A stretch of DNA of 64,000 nucleotides from Caenispirillum bisanense (GTDB taxonomy: Bacteria; Pseudomonadota; Alphaproteobacteria; Rhodospirillales; Rhodospirillaceae): positions 1 to 64,000 of the forward strand of contig NZ_BAAAEP010000024.1 of assembly GCF_039523075.1 (NCBI RefSeq), read 5' to 3'. Shown here piece by piece: positions 29,523 through 38,034 of the stretch (position 1 is its first letter; each line of letters starts with the position of its first letter). The notes under the pieces are model-generated. The model was not told the DNA's origin. It did no database searches and saw nothing but the letters and a program-made list of their open reading frames with translations. The position numbers and the translations under genes were made by a program.

Positions 29523-31244
29523 TCACGCCAGCACCAGCACCAGGATCACCCCGGTCAGGATCACCAGCGGCAGGCCGGGGCGCCAGTAGTCGCCGAAGCG
29601 GTAGCCGCCGGGGCCCATGATGATGGTGTTGTTGTGGTGGCCGAAGGGGGTCAGGAAATCGGCGGAGGCGCCGACGGCGACGGCGATGAGGAAGGGGTCG
29701 GGCGACAGGCCCGCTTGGCTTGCTAGGCTGACCACGATGGGGGCGACGACGACGATGGTGGCGACGTTGTTGAGCACCGGCGTCACCAGCACCGTGAACA
29801 CGAAGGTCATGGCCAGCAGCGCCGCCGGCCCGGCATCCTGCGCCAGGTCGAGCGCCATGCGGGCGAGCGCGGCGGCGGCGCCGGTGTCGGCCAGGGCGGC
29901 GCCCAGCGGCACCAGGGCTGCCAGCAGCACGATCACCGACCAGTCGATGCGGCGGTAGACGTCGCCCACCGGCAACATCCCGCCCAGCACCAGCGCCAGC
30001 ACGGCGGCGGTGAAGGCGACCGGCGGCGACACCATCCCGCTCGCCGCCGCCGCCAGCCCGAGGGCGAAGACCGCCACCGCCAGCCGCGGCCGCCGCCGCG
30101 CCAGCGAGATCGGCCGCGCCTGCAGCGGCAGGCAGGCCATGTCGTCGATGGCCTGCCGCGCCTGCTCCGCCGGGCCATGCAGCAGCAGCACGTCGCCAAC
30201 CGCCAGGGTGAGATCCTCCAGCCGCCCCTCGTAGCGCCGCCGGCTGCGGGCGACGGCGGCGACCGAGATGCCCCAGCGGTCGTCGGCATAAAGGGCGCCC
30301 AGCGCGCTGCCCAGCACCACCGACCCCGGCGTCACCACCGCCTCGACGAACTCCGCCGGCGCGGCGACGGTGCCGAGGGTAACCGCGCCCTCCGCCACCA
30401 GCCGTTCCATGGTGGTAAGGTCGGCCTCCGCCAGCAGGATGTCGCCGGCCGCCAGCACGATGGCGCCGGGGCGGGCGAACAGGCGGGCGCCGTCGCGCAG
30501 CACGCCGTGGATGGCGAGGTCGTCCCCCACCTCCGGCAGGCTGCGGCCGATGAGCGGCGATCCCGGCGGCACCGCCAGTTCGGTCTGATAGTGGCCGACT
30601 TCGAAGGTGGGGCGGTGATCGGCGGCGGCAAAGGCGGTTTCCGGCAGCAGCCGCCAGCCGGCCAGCGCCAGCCACGCCACCCCGGCCACCGCCACCGGCA
30701 GGGCATAGGGGGTGAAGGCGAAGATGGCGAAGGGCTCGCCCATGGCCTGCTCGCGGAACTGGGAGATCAGCAGGTTGGGCGGCGTGCCGATGAGGGTGGT
30801 CATGCCGCCCAGCAGGGTGGCGAAGGACACCGGCATCAGCACCAGCCCCGGCGACAGCCCGCGCCGCGCCGCCACCGCCAGCGCCACCGGCATCATCAGC
30901 GCCAGGGCGCCGACGTTGTTCATGAAGGCGGAGAAGAAGGCGGCGGCGGCGCACAGCACCGCCATCAACCCGGTCTGCCCCACCGGCAGGGCGCCGATGC
31001 GGGCGGCGAAGGCATCCAGCGCCCCCATGCCCACCAGCGTCCGCCCCAGCACCAGGATAGCGGCCACCGTCACCACCGCCGGGTTGGCAAGGCCGGAGAA
31101 GGCCTCCGCCGCCGGCACCAGCCCGAGCCCGACCCCGGCCAACAGCGCCGCCACCGCCACCACGTCGTGACGCCAGCGGTGGGCGGCGAGCGCGACCAGG
31201 GTCGCCAGCAGCAGCGCGAGGATGAGGATCTGATCGGTGGTCAT
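29523..31244 (-). CDS. SLC13/DASS-type permease with TrkA-C domains
   Basis: A 573-residue inner-membrane transporter. Two membrane halves flank a cytoplasmic region with two TrkA-C (RCK_C) domains (about residues 205-375; repeats end in VLAAGDILLAEAD and TLAVGDVLLLHGP). The family motifs are FMNNVGALALMMPVALAVA and LIGTPPNLLI in the first half and TPVLNNVATIVVVAPI in the second. Members carry dicarboxylates or sulfate with sodium. Sulfate is an attractive guess because it sits next to the sulfate ABC operon (cysA ends 70 bases upstream), but the substrate cannot be read from the sequence. Confidence 0.9.
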   Translation of the reverse strand: MTTDQILILALLLATLVALAAHRWRHDVVAVAALLAGVGLGLVPAAEAFSGLANPAVVTVAAILVLGRTLVGMGALDAFAARIGALPVGQTGLMAVLCAAAAFFSAFMNNVGALALMMPVALAVAARRGLSPGLVLMPVSFATLLGGMTTLIGTPPNLLISQFREQAMGEPFAIFAFTPYALPVAVAGVAWLALAGWRLLPETAFAAADHRPTFEVGHYQTELAVPPGSPLIGRSLPEVGDDLAIHGVLRDGARLFARPGAIVLAAGDILLAEADLTTMERLVAEGAVTLGTVAAPAEFVEAVVTPGSVVLGSALGALYADDRWGISVAAVARSRRRYEGRLEDLTLAVGDVLLLHGPAEQARQAIDDMACLPLQARPISLARRRPRLAVAVFALGLAAAASGMVSPPVAFTAAVLALVLGGMLPVGDVYRRIDWSVIVLLAALVPLGAALADTGAAAALARMALDLAQDAGPAALLAMTFVFTVLVTPVLNNVATIVVVAPIVVSLASQAGLSPDPFLIAVAVGASADFLTPFGHHNNTIIMGPGGYRFGDYWRPGLPLVILTGVILVLVLA

Positions 31245-31313
31245 GGCCGGGTCCGGGCGGTGGGAGCCCAAGCCTCGCTCAACCGCCGGTCCGCCGCAAG
31301 CCGCCGCTCCGTC

Positions 31314-32378
31314 TCATGCCGCGAACAGGCGGTAGCGGTCGATGCGCACCCGCAGCGGCTGGCCCGGCCGCAAGTCCGACCACGTCTCCGCCTGCATGGG
31401 CAGTTCCAGCTCGATGGGGCGCGGCAGGCCGCCGACCTTCATGTCGACACGCACGAGGCCCGGCGACACCCGCACCAGCTCCGTCACCCCCACCAGCCCG
31501 GCGGCCTGACGTTCCGCCGCCGGCACCAGGTCGTGCGGGCGGGCGTGCAGGGTGTAACGGCCGTCGCCCGCCGCCACCCCTTCGGCCACCGGCACCGGGC
31601 AGCCATCGACGAAGGCACGGCCGTCGCGCACCTCCACCGGCAGCACGTTGGCGGCGCCCAGGAACTCGAACACGAAGGCGTTGGCGGGGTGCAGGTAGAC
31701 CTCGCCCGGCGTGCCGATCTGCTCCAGCCGGCCCTGGTTGATGATGGCGATGCGGTCGGACAGCTCCAGCGCCTCTTCCTGGTCGTGGGTGACGAAGACG
31801 GTGGTGTGGCCGGTGCGGTCGTGCAGCTGCCGCAGCCACCGCCGCAGGTCCTTGCGCACCTTGGCATCCAGCGCCCCGAAGGGCTCGTCGAGCAGCAGCA
31901 CCGTCGGCTCGATGGCAAGGGCGCGGGCCAGCGCCACCCGCTGCCGCTGACCACCCGACAGCTGCGCCGGATAGCGGTGCTCCAGCCCCTGCAACTGCAC
32001 CAGGGCGAGCAGTTCCTCGGCCCGGCGGCGGATCTCGGCCTTGGGCGGCCGGGTGGCGCGCGGCCGCGCCGCCAGCCCGAAGCCGACGTTGTCGAGCACC
32101 GTCATGTGGCGGAACAGGGCGTAGTGCTGGAACACGAAGCCGACGTTGCGCTGCTGCACGGTGCGGCGGGAGGCATCGGCGCCGTCGAACAGGATTTCGC
32201 CGGCGTCGGGGAACTCCAGCCCGGCGATGACCCGCAGCAGCGTCGTCTTGCCCGAGCCCGACGGCCCGAGCAGCGCCAGCAGTTCCCCCGACCGCACGGT
32301 CAGGGCGATGTCGTCCAGGGCGGCGGCGGCGTTGGCGCCGGAGAAGGCCTTGCGGATGCCGCGAACCTCGATCTGCAT
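31314..32378 (-). CDS. cysA: sulfate/thiosulfate ABC transporter ATPase
   Basis: A 354-residue ATPase: Walker A GPSGSGKTTLLRVIAG (about residues 38-53), signature LSGGQRQRVALARAL, Walker B VLLLDEPFGALD, H-loop VFVTHDQEEAL. A C-terminal TOBE domain follows (about residues 240-354). The N-terminus MQIEVRGIRKAFSGANAAAALDD is CysA-like. It energises sulfate import through CysT and CysW. It starts 13 bases after cysW in the order cysP-cysT-cysW-cysA. Confidence 0.96.
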   Translation of the reverse strand: MQIEVRGIRKAFSGANAAAALDDIALTVRSGELLALLGPSGSGKTTLLRVIAGLEFPDAGEILFDGADASRRTVQQRNVGFVFQHYALFRHMTVLDNVGFGLAARPRATRPPKAEIRRRAEELLALVQLQGLEHRYPAQLSGGQRQRVALARALAIEPTVLLLDEPFGALDAKVRKDLRRWLRQLHDRTGHTTVFVTHDQEEALELSDRIAIINQGRLEQIGTPGEVYLHPANAFVFEFLGAANVLPVEVRDGRAFVDGCPVPVAEGVAAGDGRYTLHARPHDLVPAAERQAAGLVGVTELVRVSPGLVRVDMKVGGLPRPIELELPMQAETWSDLRPGQPLRVRIDRYRLFAA

Positions 32379-32391
32379 GGGACTGACTCCA

Positions 32392-33273
32392 TCAATGGCC
32401 GGCGCGGCCGCCCGCCCCGCGCCCTTCCAGCCAGGTCTTGAGGACCAGGGTGACGAGGGCGAGGGCAGCCAGCAGCGAGGCGACGGCGAAGGCGGCGGCG
32501 AAGTTGTACTCGTTGTAGAGAATCTCGACGTGCAGCGGCATGGTGTTGGTGAAGCCGCGAATGTGCCCGGACACCACCGACACCGCCCCGAACTCGCCCA
32601 TGGCGCGGGCGTTGCACAGCAGCACGCCGTAGAGCAGCCCCCACTTCACGTTGGGCAGGGTGACGGTCAGGAAGGTGCGCCAACCGCTGGCGCCCAGCGA
32701 CAGCGCCGCCTCCTCGTCATCGGTGCCCTGCTGCTGCATGACCGGGATCAGTTCCCGCGCCACGAACGGCAGGGTGACGAAGATGGTGGCGAGCACGATG
32801 CCGGGCACCGCGAAGATGATCTGCACCCCCTGCGCCGCCAGCCACGAGCCGAACCAGCCGGCGGCACCGAACAGCAGCACGTAGATCAGCCCGGCGATCA
32901 CCGGCGACACCGAGAACGGCAGGTCGATCAGGGTGATGAGCAGGCTCTTGCCGCGGAACTCGAACTTCGCCACGGCCCAGGCGGCGCACAGGCCGAACAC
33001 CACGTTGAGCGGCACCGATATGGCCGCCACCAGCAGCGTCAACTTGATTGCCGCCACCGCGTCGGGCTCGGTCAGCGCCGTGAGATAAGTGCCGACGCCG
33101 GCCCGCAGCGCCTCGACGAACACCACCACCAGCGGCAGCGCAAGGAACAGCAGCAGGAACAGCAAGGCGCCGGCGATCAGCAGCGCCCGCACCGGCGCCG
33201 ACTCGCTCACCGGCGAGCGCAGCCGGCGCGGCGCGGCGGCGGGGGCGGCGGGAGTGGTGGACAGGGTCGCCAT
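32392..33273 (-). CDS. cysW: sulfate ABC transporter permease CysW
   Basis: A 293-residue inner-membrane permease with six hydrophobic segments. The CysW blocks are LLITLIDLPFSVSPVIAGL, LATIFVTLPFVARELIPVMQ and the EAA-loop EEAALSLGASGWRTFLTVTLP. RAMGEFGAVSVVSGHIRG near the end is highly characteristic. It pairs with CysT and is energised by CysA. It starts 2 bases after the cysT stop. Confidence 0.96.
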   Translation of the reverse strand: MATLSTTPAAPAAAPRRLRSPVSESAPVRALLIAGALLFLLLFLALPLVVVFVEALRAGVGTYLTALTEPDAVAAIKLTLLVAAISVPLNVVFGLCAAWAVAKFEFRGKSLLITLIDLPFSVSPVIAGLIYVLLFGAAGWFGSWLAAQGVQIIFAVPGIVLATIFVTLPFVARELIPVMQQQGTDDEEAALSLGASGWRTFLTVTLPNVKWGLLYGVLLCNARAMGEFGAVSVVSGHIRGFTNTMPLHVEILYNEYNFAAAFAVASLLAALALVTLVLKTWLEGRGAGGRAGH

Positions 33274-33275
33274 GG

Positions 33276-34127
33276 TCAGCCCTTCTCCATGCGGGCGCGG
33301 CTCCAGGCCTGGATCAGGTTGAGGAGCAGCAGGATGACGAAGCTGAGCGTCAGCATGATCACCGCGACCGCCGTCGCCCCGGCATAGTTGAACTCCTCCA
33401 GCCGGATGACGATGAGCAGCGGCGCGATCTCCGACACCCGCGGGATGTTGCCGGCGATGAAGATGACCGAGCCGTACTCGCCGACCCCACGGGCGAAGGC
33501 GAGCGCAAAGCCGGTCAGCAGCGCCGGCGACAACGCCGGCAGGATCACCCGCGCCAGGGTGCGGGCACGGCCGGCGCCCAGGGTAGCGGCGGCTTCCTCC
33601 ACCTCGCGGTCGAGGTCCTGCAGCACCGGCTGCACGGTGCGCACCACGAAGGGCAGGCCGATGAAGGTCAGCGCCACCACGATGCCGGCCGGGGCATAGG
33701 CCACCTTCAGCCCCAGCGGTTCCAGGAAGCGGCCGATCCAGCCGTTGCCGGCGTAAAGCGCCGTCAGGGCGATGCCGGCCACCGCCGTCGGCAGGGCAAA
33801 CGGCAGGTCGACCATGGCGTCCACCAGCCGCTTGCCGGGGAAGCGGTAGCGCACCAGCACCCACGCCACCAGCAGGCCGAACACCGCATTGATCGCCGCC
33901 GCCAGCAGGGCGGTGGTGAAGCTGAGGCGCACCGCCGCCACCGTGCGGCCGTCGGTGGCCAGCGCCAGGAACTCCTGCCAGCCGAGGCCGGCGGTCCGCA
34001 CCACCACCGCCGACAGCGGGATGAGCACGATGAGGCCGAGATAGGCGACCGTCACCCCGAACGTCAGCCCGAAGCCGGGGATGACGCTCGGGCGCAGCCA
34101 CCCGGGGGCGGTGCGGCGGGCGATCAT
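33276..34127 (-). CDS. cysT: sulfate ABC transporter permease CysT
   Basis: A 283-residue permease. CysT/CysU blocks are visible: VDLPFALPTAVAGIALTALY, VALTFIGLPFVVRTVQPVLQ, EEAAATLGAGRARTLARVILP and FARGVGEYGSVIFIAGNIP. It forms the sulfate channel with CysW. The ATG at 34127 gives the normal N-terminus; it lies 7 bases after the cysP stop. Confidence 0.96.
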   Translation of the reverse strand: MIARRTAPGWLRPSVIPGFGLTFGVTVAYLGLIVLIPLSAVVVRTAGLGWQEFLALATDGRTVAAVRLSFTTALLAAAINAVFGLLVAWVLVRYRFPGKRLVDAMVDLPFALPTAVAGIALTALYAGNGWIGRFLEPLGLKVAYAPAGIVVALTFIGLPFVVRTVQPVLQDLDREVEEAAATLGAGRARTLARVILPALSPALLTGFALAFARGVGEYGSVIFIAGNIPRVSEIAPLLIVIRLEEFNYAGATAVAVIMLTLSFVILLLLNLIQAWSRARMEKG

Positions 34128-34134
34128 GGCTGCC

Positions 34135-35151
34135 TCACTTGGGCTGGTAGATCTGGTCGAACACGCCGCCGTCGGCGAAGAACTTGGCCTGCGCCGCCTG
34201 CCAGCCGCCGAAGGTGTCGGTGATGGTGACCAGCTTGAGGTCGGGGAAGCGGGCGATGTCGGCCGCATCGGCGTGTTCGGGCTTCACCGGGCGGTAGTAG
34301 TGCTTGGCCGCCAGCCGCTGGCCCTCGGGGCTGTAGAGGTAGGCGAGGTAGGCTTCCGCCGCCTTGCGGGTGCCGCGCTTGTCGACGTTGCCGTCCACCA
34401 CCGTCACCGGCGGCTGGGCGAGGATGCTGAGCGACGGGACGACGATCTCCACCGTGTCCGGCCCCAGTTCCTCGATGGCGAGGAAGGCCTCGTTCTCCCA
34501 CGCCAGCAGCACGTCGCCGATGCCGCGCTGGACGAAGGTGGTGGTCGACCCGCGGGCGCCGGTGTCGAGCACCGGCACGTTGCGCAGCACCTGCCCCACG
34601 AACTCGCGCGCCTTGGCCTCGTCGCCGCCGTTGTGCTCCAGCGCCCAGGCCCAGGCGGCCAGGAAGTTCCACCGCGCTCCGCCCGACGTCTTGGGGTTGG
34701 GGGTGATGACCTGCACGCCGTCCTTCACCAGGTCGCCCCAGTCGGTGATCTGCTTCGGGTTGCCCTTGCGCACCAGGAACACGATGGTCGAGGTGTAGGG
34801 CGCGCTGTCGTTGGGCAGTTCCGCCTGCCAGTCGGCGTTGATGAGGCCGGTGTGTTCGGCGATGGCGTCGATGTCGTAGGCGAGCGCCAGCGTCACCACA
34901 TCCGCCGCCAGACCGTCGATCACCGCCCGCGCCTGCTTGCCGGACCCGCCGTGCGACATCTGGAACGACACCGACTCGCCGGTCTCCTTCTTCCACGCCG
35001 CCGCGAAGGACTGGTTGAACTCGCGGTACAGCTCGCGGGTCGGGTCGTAGGACACGTTCAGGAGGGTGGTCTCGGCCGCCGCGGCGGTCCAGGCAAGGCC
35101 GGCGGCAACGACGGCTACAGCACCAAGCAGCGAAAAACGGTGGTCGCGCAT
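34135..35151 (-). CDS. cysP: sulfate-binding periplasmic protein
   Basis: A 338-residue binding protein with a 26-residue signal peptide ending in TAAAAE. Blocks of the sulfate-binding family are LLNVSYDPTRELYREFN, SHGGSGKQARAVIDGL, ITPNPKTSGGARWNFLAAW and VDKRGTRKAAEAYLAYLYSP. It captures sulfate or thiosulfate for CysTWA. It is the first gene of the operon; a palindrome at 35195-35207 lies about 45 bases upstream and may be the binding site of the divergent Rrf2 regulator. Confidence 0.96.
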   Translation of the reverse strand: MRDHRFSLLGAVAVVAAGLAWTAAAAETTLLNVSYDPTRELYREFNQSFAAAWKKETGESVSFQMSHGGSGKQARAVIDGLAADVVTLALAYDIDAIAEHTGLINADWQAELPNDSAPYTSTIVFLVRKGNPKQITDWGDLVKDGVQVITPNPKTSGGARWNFLAAWAWALEHNGGDEAKAREFVGQVLRNVPVLDTGARGSTTTFVQRGIGDVLLAWENEAFLAIEELGPDTVEIVVPSLSILAQPPVTVVDGNVDKRGTRKAAEAYLAYLYSPEGQRLAAKHYYRPVKPEHADAADIARFPDLKLVTITDTFGGWQAAQAKFFADGGVFDQIYQPK

Positions 35152-35194
35152 GATCGGGAACTCCCTCTGTCAGACCATCTTCCTTTACATTGCC

Positions 35195-35207
35195 TACCGA
35201 CTAGGTA
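35195..35207. promoter_or_regulatory. candidate Rrf2 operator in the cysP promoter
   Basis: TACC-GACTA-GGTA is a perfect 4-bp-arm palindrome in an AT-richer stretch between cysP and the divergent Rrf2 gene. On minus it lies just after a TTGACT, so binding would block cysP transcription. Confidence 0.5.
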
Positions 35208-35327
35208 TAGAAAGTCAAGAACGAACTTCCCGACCGCCCTGCCCCGAAGACGCCAGCAATGCACCTTGACCCGCGCCGGCGCATCGGCGAACAAGAGCGG
35301 TCCCCCTGCAAGGAGCGGATCCGCAGC

Positions 35328-35768
35328 GTGATTTCCCAGAAGGCCAAGTATGCCCTGCGCGCCCTGTTGGTGCTGGCCGATGCCGGCGTCGGCGAGTCGG
35401 TGCTGATTTCCGACATCGCCGAGGGCCAGCGCATCCCGCGCAAGTTCCTGGAACAGATCCTGCTCGACCTGAAGCATCGCGGCCTGCTGTCCAGCCGGCG
35501 CGGCAAGAACGGCGGCTATGCCCTGCTGCGGTCGCCGGACCTGATCTCGGTCGGCGAGGTGATGCGCATGGTCGACGGGCCGCTGGCGCCGCTGCCCTGC
35601 CTCAGCCGCATGGCCTACCGCCGCTGCGAGGACTGCGACGGCGAGGCCAACTGCCGCATCCGCCGCGTCTTCGCCGAGGCCCACCGCGCCAATACCGCCG
35701 TGCTCGACGGCACCACGCTCGCCGACATGGCCGCCGGCGACCGCCGCCTGATCGCCGACGCCGGCTGA
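35328..35768 (+). CDS. Rrf2-family transcriptional regulator
   Basis: A 146-residue winged-helix regulator starting VISQKAKYALRALLVLADAG, the classic Rrf2 N-terminus, with the recognition part IPRKFLEQILLDLKHRGLLSS and the RGKNGGYALLR wing. Four Cys lie in CLSRMAYRRCEDCDGEANC (spacing C-x8-C-x2-C-x5-C), which could hold an Fe-S cluster or sense thiols. Its position, divergent from cysP and next to cysteine dioxygenase, suggests control of sulfur uptake like CymR. The start is taken as GTG 35328 (AAGGAG upstream); ATG 35259 would add 23 residues that do not look conserved. Confidence 0.88.
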   Translation: MISQKAKYALRALLVLADAGVGESVLISDIAEGQRIPRKFLEQILLDLKHRGLLSSRRGKNGGYALLRSPDLISVGEVMRMVDGPLAPLPCLSRMAYRRCEDCDGEANCRIRRVFAEAHRANTAVLDGTTLADMAAGDRRLIADAG

Positions 35769-35783
35769 GACCACGGGCTGAGC

Positions 35784-35818
35784 CCACGCTGCAATGAGCG
35801 CAGCTCGTTGCAGCGTGG
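35784..35818. terminator. hairpin between convergent Rrf2 and cysteine dioxygenase genes
   Basis: An 11-bp perfect stem CCACGCTGCAA / TTGCAGCGTGG with a further inner GAGC/GCTC stem makes an almost complete 35-base palindrome. It lacks a T-run but separates two convergent genes, so a bidirectional transcription barrier is likely. Confidence 0.55.
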
Positions 35819-35865
35819 CAAGCGCGACCGCGCGCCGCCGCTCATGCGGCCTGGCATGACTCCCC

Positions 35866-36390
35866 CTATCCCGCCGCCTCCATGGGGCGGTCGTAGACCC
35901 GCCGCGTCGCCACCGCGAAGGGGCAGCCGTAGACGTGCAGGCTGATGGCGAGGTCGCGGGGGTCGTCGTTGCGGACCTCGTGGATGTCGTCGGCCGTCGC
36001 CACCGCCTGCACGCCGCCGGGCGCCAGCACGTCGACGCGGGTGATGGTCAGGGGTTCCGGCCCCGCCGCCGCGGCATAGCTGCGGGTGACCAGACGGCCG
36101 GCCACCACCCCCAGCACCGCCCAGCCGTTATGGTCGTGGATGGGCGATGCCTGCCCCGGTCCCCAGGTCAGGCAGCCGATGCTGAAGCGCCCGCGCGGAT
36201 CGTCGTGCAGCAGGGTGCGGCGGTAACCGCCGGTCTCCGCCACCGCCGCCGCGGCCGGCAGCCAGCCGGCGCAGCCCAGCAGGGCCGGCACATGCGCGGC
36301 GGCGGCGGCGGCGGCGGCCGGCGCCCGCTGCGGCGACGGATCGGCGGCATCCAGGGCGTCGATCAGGGCGAGCAGGGGATCACGGGTCAT
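35866..36390 (-). CDS. cysteine dioxygenase-type thiol dioxygenase
   Basis: A 174-residue cupin of the CDO type I family. The iron ligands are H85 and H87 in SPIHDHNGWAVLGVVAGRL and H137 in DIHEVRN. The Ser-His-Tyr triad is S150, H152 and Y154 in AISLHVYG. It oxidises cysteine (or 3-mercaptopropionate) to the sulfinate in the cytoplasm. Its start overlaps the stop of the FAD-dependent gene by 4 bases, so the two are co-translated. Placed among sulfate and cystine transport genes, it probably balances the cysteine pool. Confidence 0.88.
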   Translation of the reverse strand: MTRDPLLALIDALDAADPSPQRAPAAAAAAAAHVPALLGCAGWLPAAAAVAETGGYRRTLLHDDPRGRFSIGCLTWGPGQASPIHDHNGWAVLGVVAGRLVTRSYAAAAGPEPLTITRVDVLAPGGVQAVATADDIHEVRNDDPRDLAISLHVYGCPFAVATRRVYDRPMEAAG

Positions 36391-37814
36391 GGCAGCGCCT
36401 CCAGGGTCGTCAGCGCGGGGGCGAGCCGCTCCGCCAGCGTCTCCGCCTGCGCCCGCAGGTCGGGCACCGCCGTGCATTCGTAAAGGGTGCCGCGCAACAT
36501 CACCCCCAGGCCGAACAGGCCCGCCTGCGGCTGTCCGCCGCCGTCGTGCAGCGTGCCGTCCGCCTCCGCCGCGAAGCCGAGGCCGCAGGCATCGGCGGCG
36601 AGCAGGCCGTCCGCCAGGCATTGCCGCACCAGCGGGCTCGCCATGCGGGCGGGGTGCCCGTCGGCGCCGGTACAGTTGATGATCGCCGCCACCGCCAGCG
36701 TCGCCTCGCCGCCGTCGCGCAGGGCCAGGGTCACCGCCGCCCGCGCGTCGCCCAGCCGCCGCACGGCCGCGATGCGGCCGGCGTGGACACTGAGCAGCCC
36801 CGCCTGCCGCAGCAGGTCGATGGCATCGGCGGAGGCGTCGGGCATGCGGTGGCGGTGGACATTCCACAGGGTTTCCGCGTGACGCAGGAAGCGCCGCCGC
36901 TCCGCCGTCGGCAGGCGGGCCCACAGGTCCGCCGTCACCGGCCGCAGCCCGTCGATCACCGCCCGCCAGTCGGCGCCCTCGGCCCGGCATGCCTCCTTCA
37001 GGCGCCGCATCAGGGTGACGAGGCCCGCCGCCGCATCGTCCGGCGTGAACAGCGCCGGCGCCGGACGGGCGGTGCCGCGCCGGTGCGGCAGCAGTCCACG
37101 GCGGGACACCGCATGGACGGGGGCGCCGCGGGTGCTGTCGCCGCCCAGGCGCAGGGCCCAGTCGACCATGGACAGGCCGCTGCCGACCAGCAGCACCGGC
37201 CCGTCCGGCAGCGGCGGCGCCTGCGGGTCCCACGGATCGCGGCGACACAGCGGCCCCGTCAGCACGCCATCGGGATCGTCCACCACCGGCATCCGCGGCG
37301 GCTGGTTGCCGAGCGCCAGCACCACCGCCGGCGCCACCAGCTCGCCGCCGTCGCCCAGGCTCACCCGCCACAGGCCGCCGCAGCGGCGCAGGGCGGTGGC
37401 CACCGTGCGGCGGTGACAGATGGCGCCGGCGGCCAGCGCCTCCTGCACCCGCTGGCGGACATAGGCGCCATAGAGGCGGCGCGGCAGGTAGTCGCCGGCC
37501 ACGGCCTCCGCCGCCTCCGGCCAGCCCAGACGGGCACCGTGGGCGCGCGCCCAGGCCAGGAAATCCTCCGGCTGCGCGCTCGTGAGGCTCATGCCCCCGG
37601 CCGGAACGTTGAGCAGGTGATGGCGGTCGCAGCCGAGGCCGTAGGCCACCCCCTCCCCCGGCTGGGCCGCCGGATCGACCACCACCGGCCGCACCCGGCC
37701 GCCGGTCTGCCGCACCACGGCCAGCGCCGCCAGGCACCCGGCCGCACCGCCGCCGACGATGACCAGGGCAACCCCCGGTACGGGCGGCGGGACAAGGGGA
37801 TGTCGAGGCTGCAT
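36387..37814 (-). CDS. FAD/NAD(P)-binding oxidoreductase of the FAD-NAD-binding-9 type
   Basis: A 475-residue flavoprotein. The dinucleotide-binding motif VIVGGGAAGCLAALAVV is at residues 18-34 and a second Rossmann-like motif PVLLVGSGLSMVDWALRL is near 200. GVAYGLGCDRHHLLNVPAGGM is typical of the family once grouped with HcpA-like uncharacterised proteins. INCTGADGHPARM lies towards the C-terminus. The reaction is unknown. Coupled translation with the thiol dioxygenase suggests a shared sulfur-compound pathway, for example oxidation of a cysteine-derived metabolite. Confidence 0.8.
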   Translation of the reverse strand: MQPRHPLVPPPVPGVALVIVGGGAAGCLAALAVVRQTGGRVRPVVVDPAAQPGEGVAYGLGCDRHHLLNVPAGGMSLTSAQPEDFLAWARAHGARLGWPEAAEAVAGDYLPRRLYGAYVRQRVQEALAAGAICHRRTVATALRRCGGLWRVSLGDGGELVAPAVVLALGNQPPRMPVVDDPDGVLTGPLCRRDPWDPQAPPLPDGPVLLVGSGLSMVDWALRLGGDSTRGAPVHAVSRRGLLPHRRGTARPAPALFTPDDAAAGLVTLMRRLKEACRAEGADWRAVIDGLRPVTADLWARLPTAERRRFLRHAETLWNVHRHRMPDASADAIDLLRQAGLLSVHAGRIAAVRRLGDARAAVTLALRDGGEATLAVAAIINCTGADGHPARMASPLVRQCLADGLLAADACGLGFAAEADGTLHDGGGQPQAGLFGLGVMLRGTLYECTAVPDLRAQAETLAERLAPALTTLEALP

Positions 37815-37829
37815 CGCTTCAACTCCATA

Positions 37830-37852
37830 TTGTCGATTGAGTGAGTAGACAA
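37830..37852. promoter_or_regulatory. inverted repeat upstream of the FAD protein gene
   Basis: TTGTC and GACAA are separated by 13 bases, directly before the start at 37814. The motif differs from the palindrome before cysP. It may be an operator; the arms are short. Confidence 0.3.
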
Positions 37853-37931
37853 AACACCCGAGCGGTTGTCAAGGCGGCAGCAGCCTCCCCGCCCTCCATC
37901 TCACACCGACGGATGGTAGATTGATGCGCAT

Positions 37932-37959
37932 TTGACAGTTCAAGCACGGCCTATTATCT
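37932..37959 (+). promoter_or_regulatory. promoter of the amino-acid ABC transporter operon
   Basis: TTGACA (37932-37937), a 16-base spacer and TTATCT (37954-37959) precede the substrate-binding protein gene by about 75 bases. Confidence 0.55.
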
Positions 37960-38034
37960 CCGGGCTTCATGCCTCAGCCCGTGTGCCGGCGGCAGGCGTT
38001 CTGCCTGCATCACCCGCACCGCCAGGAGACCGAC

